5,341 bases of DNA from Hodarchaeum sp048939725 (GTDB taxonomy: Archaea; Asgardarchaeota; Heimdallarchaeia; Hodarchaeales; Hodarchaeaceae). The position numbers were made by a program, and so were the translations under genes. Positions 5,111-5,341 of the stretch are shown piece after piece. The stretch spans positions 1-5,341 of the forward strand of contig JBHLPG010000278.1 in NCBI GenBank assembly GCA_048939725.1, in the 5' to 3' direction. Position 1 is the first letter of the stretch. The number at the start of each line of letters is the position of its first letter. Under the pieces are notes generated by a model. It was not told the origin of the DNA, ran no database searches, and saw nothing but the letters and a program-made list of their open reading frames with translations.

Positions 5111-5341
5111 ATGAATAAAAAATTAAGAATTATATTAGTCGGTTTCTTTACTCTCATGTTTATAGGCCAATTAATCCTTTGGATGTACTTTGATGCAAGG
5201 AATACCCAGTTGAATCAAGGAATGTCGATCTGGGGTGCAAATGTTGTATTCTGTGTAGCAGATGGGTACTCTGAAAGTGATTTTCAAGGCGTGAAGGAAT
5301 ATTTCGATAAATGGCATGGAAGTGTGACTGTGGCAGGATTA
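5111..5341 (+). CDS. Membrane-anchored DJ-1/PfpI-like protein, 5' part only
   Basis: The window holds the first 77 codons; the frame is still open at the edge. A short basic start (MNKKLR) and a hydrophobic helix (about 7-27) form a signal anchor or uncleaved signal peptide, followed by a linker and then the start of an alpha/beta fold: strand VVFCVADGYSESDF (45-58), a helix, and SVTVAGL (71-77). This resembles the N-terminus of the DJ-1/PfpI superfamily, in which a strand is followed by a Gly-x-x-Glu-x-Glu loop and then 'V.VAGL'; the acidic loop is Glu55 and Asp57 here. The nucleophile Cys of that family would lie beyond the edge, so activity cannot be judged. The helix suggests the domain lies outside the cytoplasm, unusual for the family. 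GGTG (5101-5104) lies 6 nt before the ATG. Co-transcription with the ABC genes is possible. Confidence 0.65.
   Translation, partial: MNKKLRIILVGFFTLMFIGQLILWMYFDARNTQLNQGMSIWGANVVFCVADGYSESDFQGVKEYFDKWHGSVTVAGL

Noticed and set aside
1..5341. CRISPR arrays, tRNA or rRNA genes, insertion sequences
   Set aside because: No regularly spaced repeats, cloverleaf-like segments, transposase genes or terminal inverted repeats were seen.

Overview
The window looks archaeal. Two divergent promoters each carry a TATA box preceded by a purine-rich BRE-like stretch, genes are AT-rich and tightly packed with overlapping stops and starts, and one start appears to be TTG. The mix of a small zinc-ribbon membrane protein, a bacterial-type PH-domain membrane protein and a winged-helix-like regulator would fit an uncultured archaeal lineage such as an Asgard archaeon. 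That lineage guess is inference from overall style; no phylogenetic marker gene is present.

Layout: an AT-rich divergent intergenic region (1622-1935) separates two gene clusters. The leftward cluster (minus strand, 1621 down to 69) encodes a putative helix-turn-helix regulator with a His/Cys cluster, a two-TM bPH2-domain protein with a C-terminal coiled coil, and two tiny 33-residue single-pass membrane proteins that were missed because a longer antisense frame covers them. The two align without gaps at 13 of 33 positions and look like a tandem duplication.

The rightward cluster (plus strand, 1936 to the window edge) encodes a 78-aa membrane protein, a 153-aa two-TM protein ending in a zinc ribbon, an ABC ATPase, a large roughly 12-TM ABC permease that appears to be an internally duplicated (two-half) ABC-2-type subunit, and the start of a membrane-anchored protein resembling the DJ-1/PfpI superfamily. 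The first four are very tightly spaced (1-nt overlap, 22-nt gap, 4-nt overlap). A T-rich stretch after the permease may partly terminate transcription before the last gene.

Taken together, the locus looks like a membrane-associated export module beside a divergently transcribed regulator and membrane-protein unit. A perfect inverted repeat (TTACCA-N5-TGGTAA) lies between the rightward TATA box and its predicted transcription start, where an archaeal repressor would act; one half-site copy also lies in the leftward leader. The transported substrate cannot be told from the sequence.
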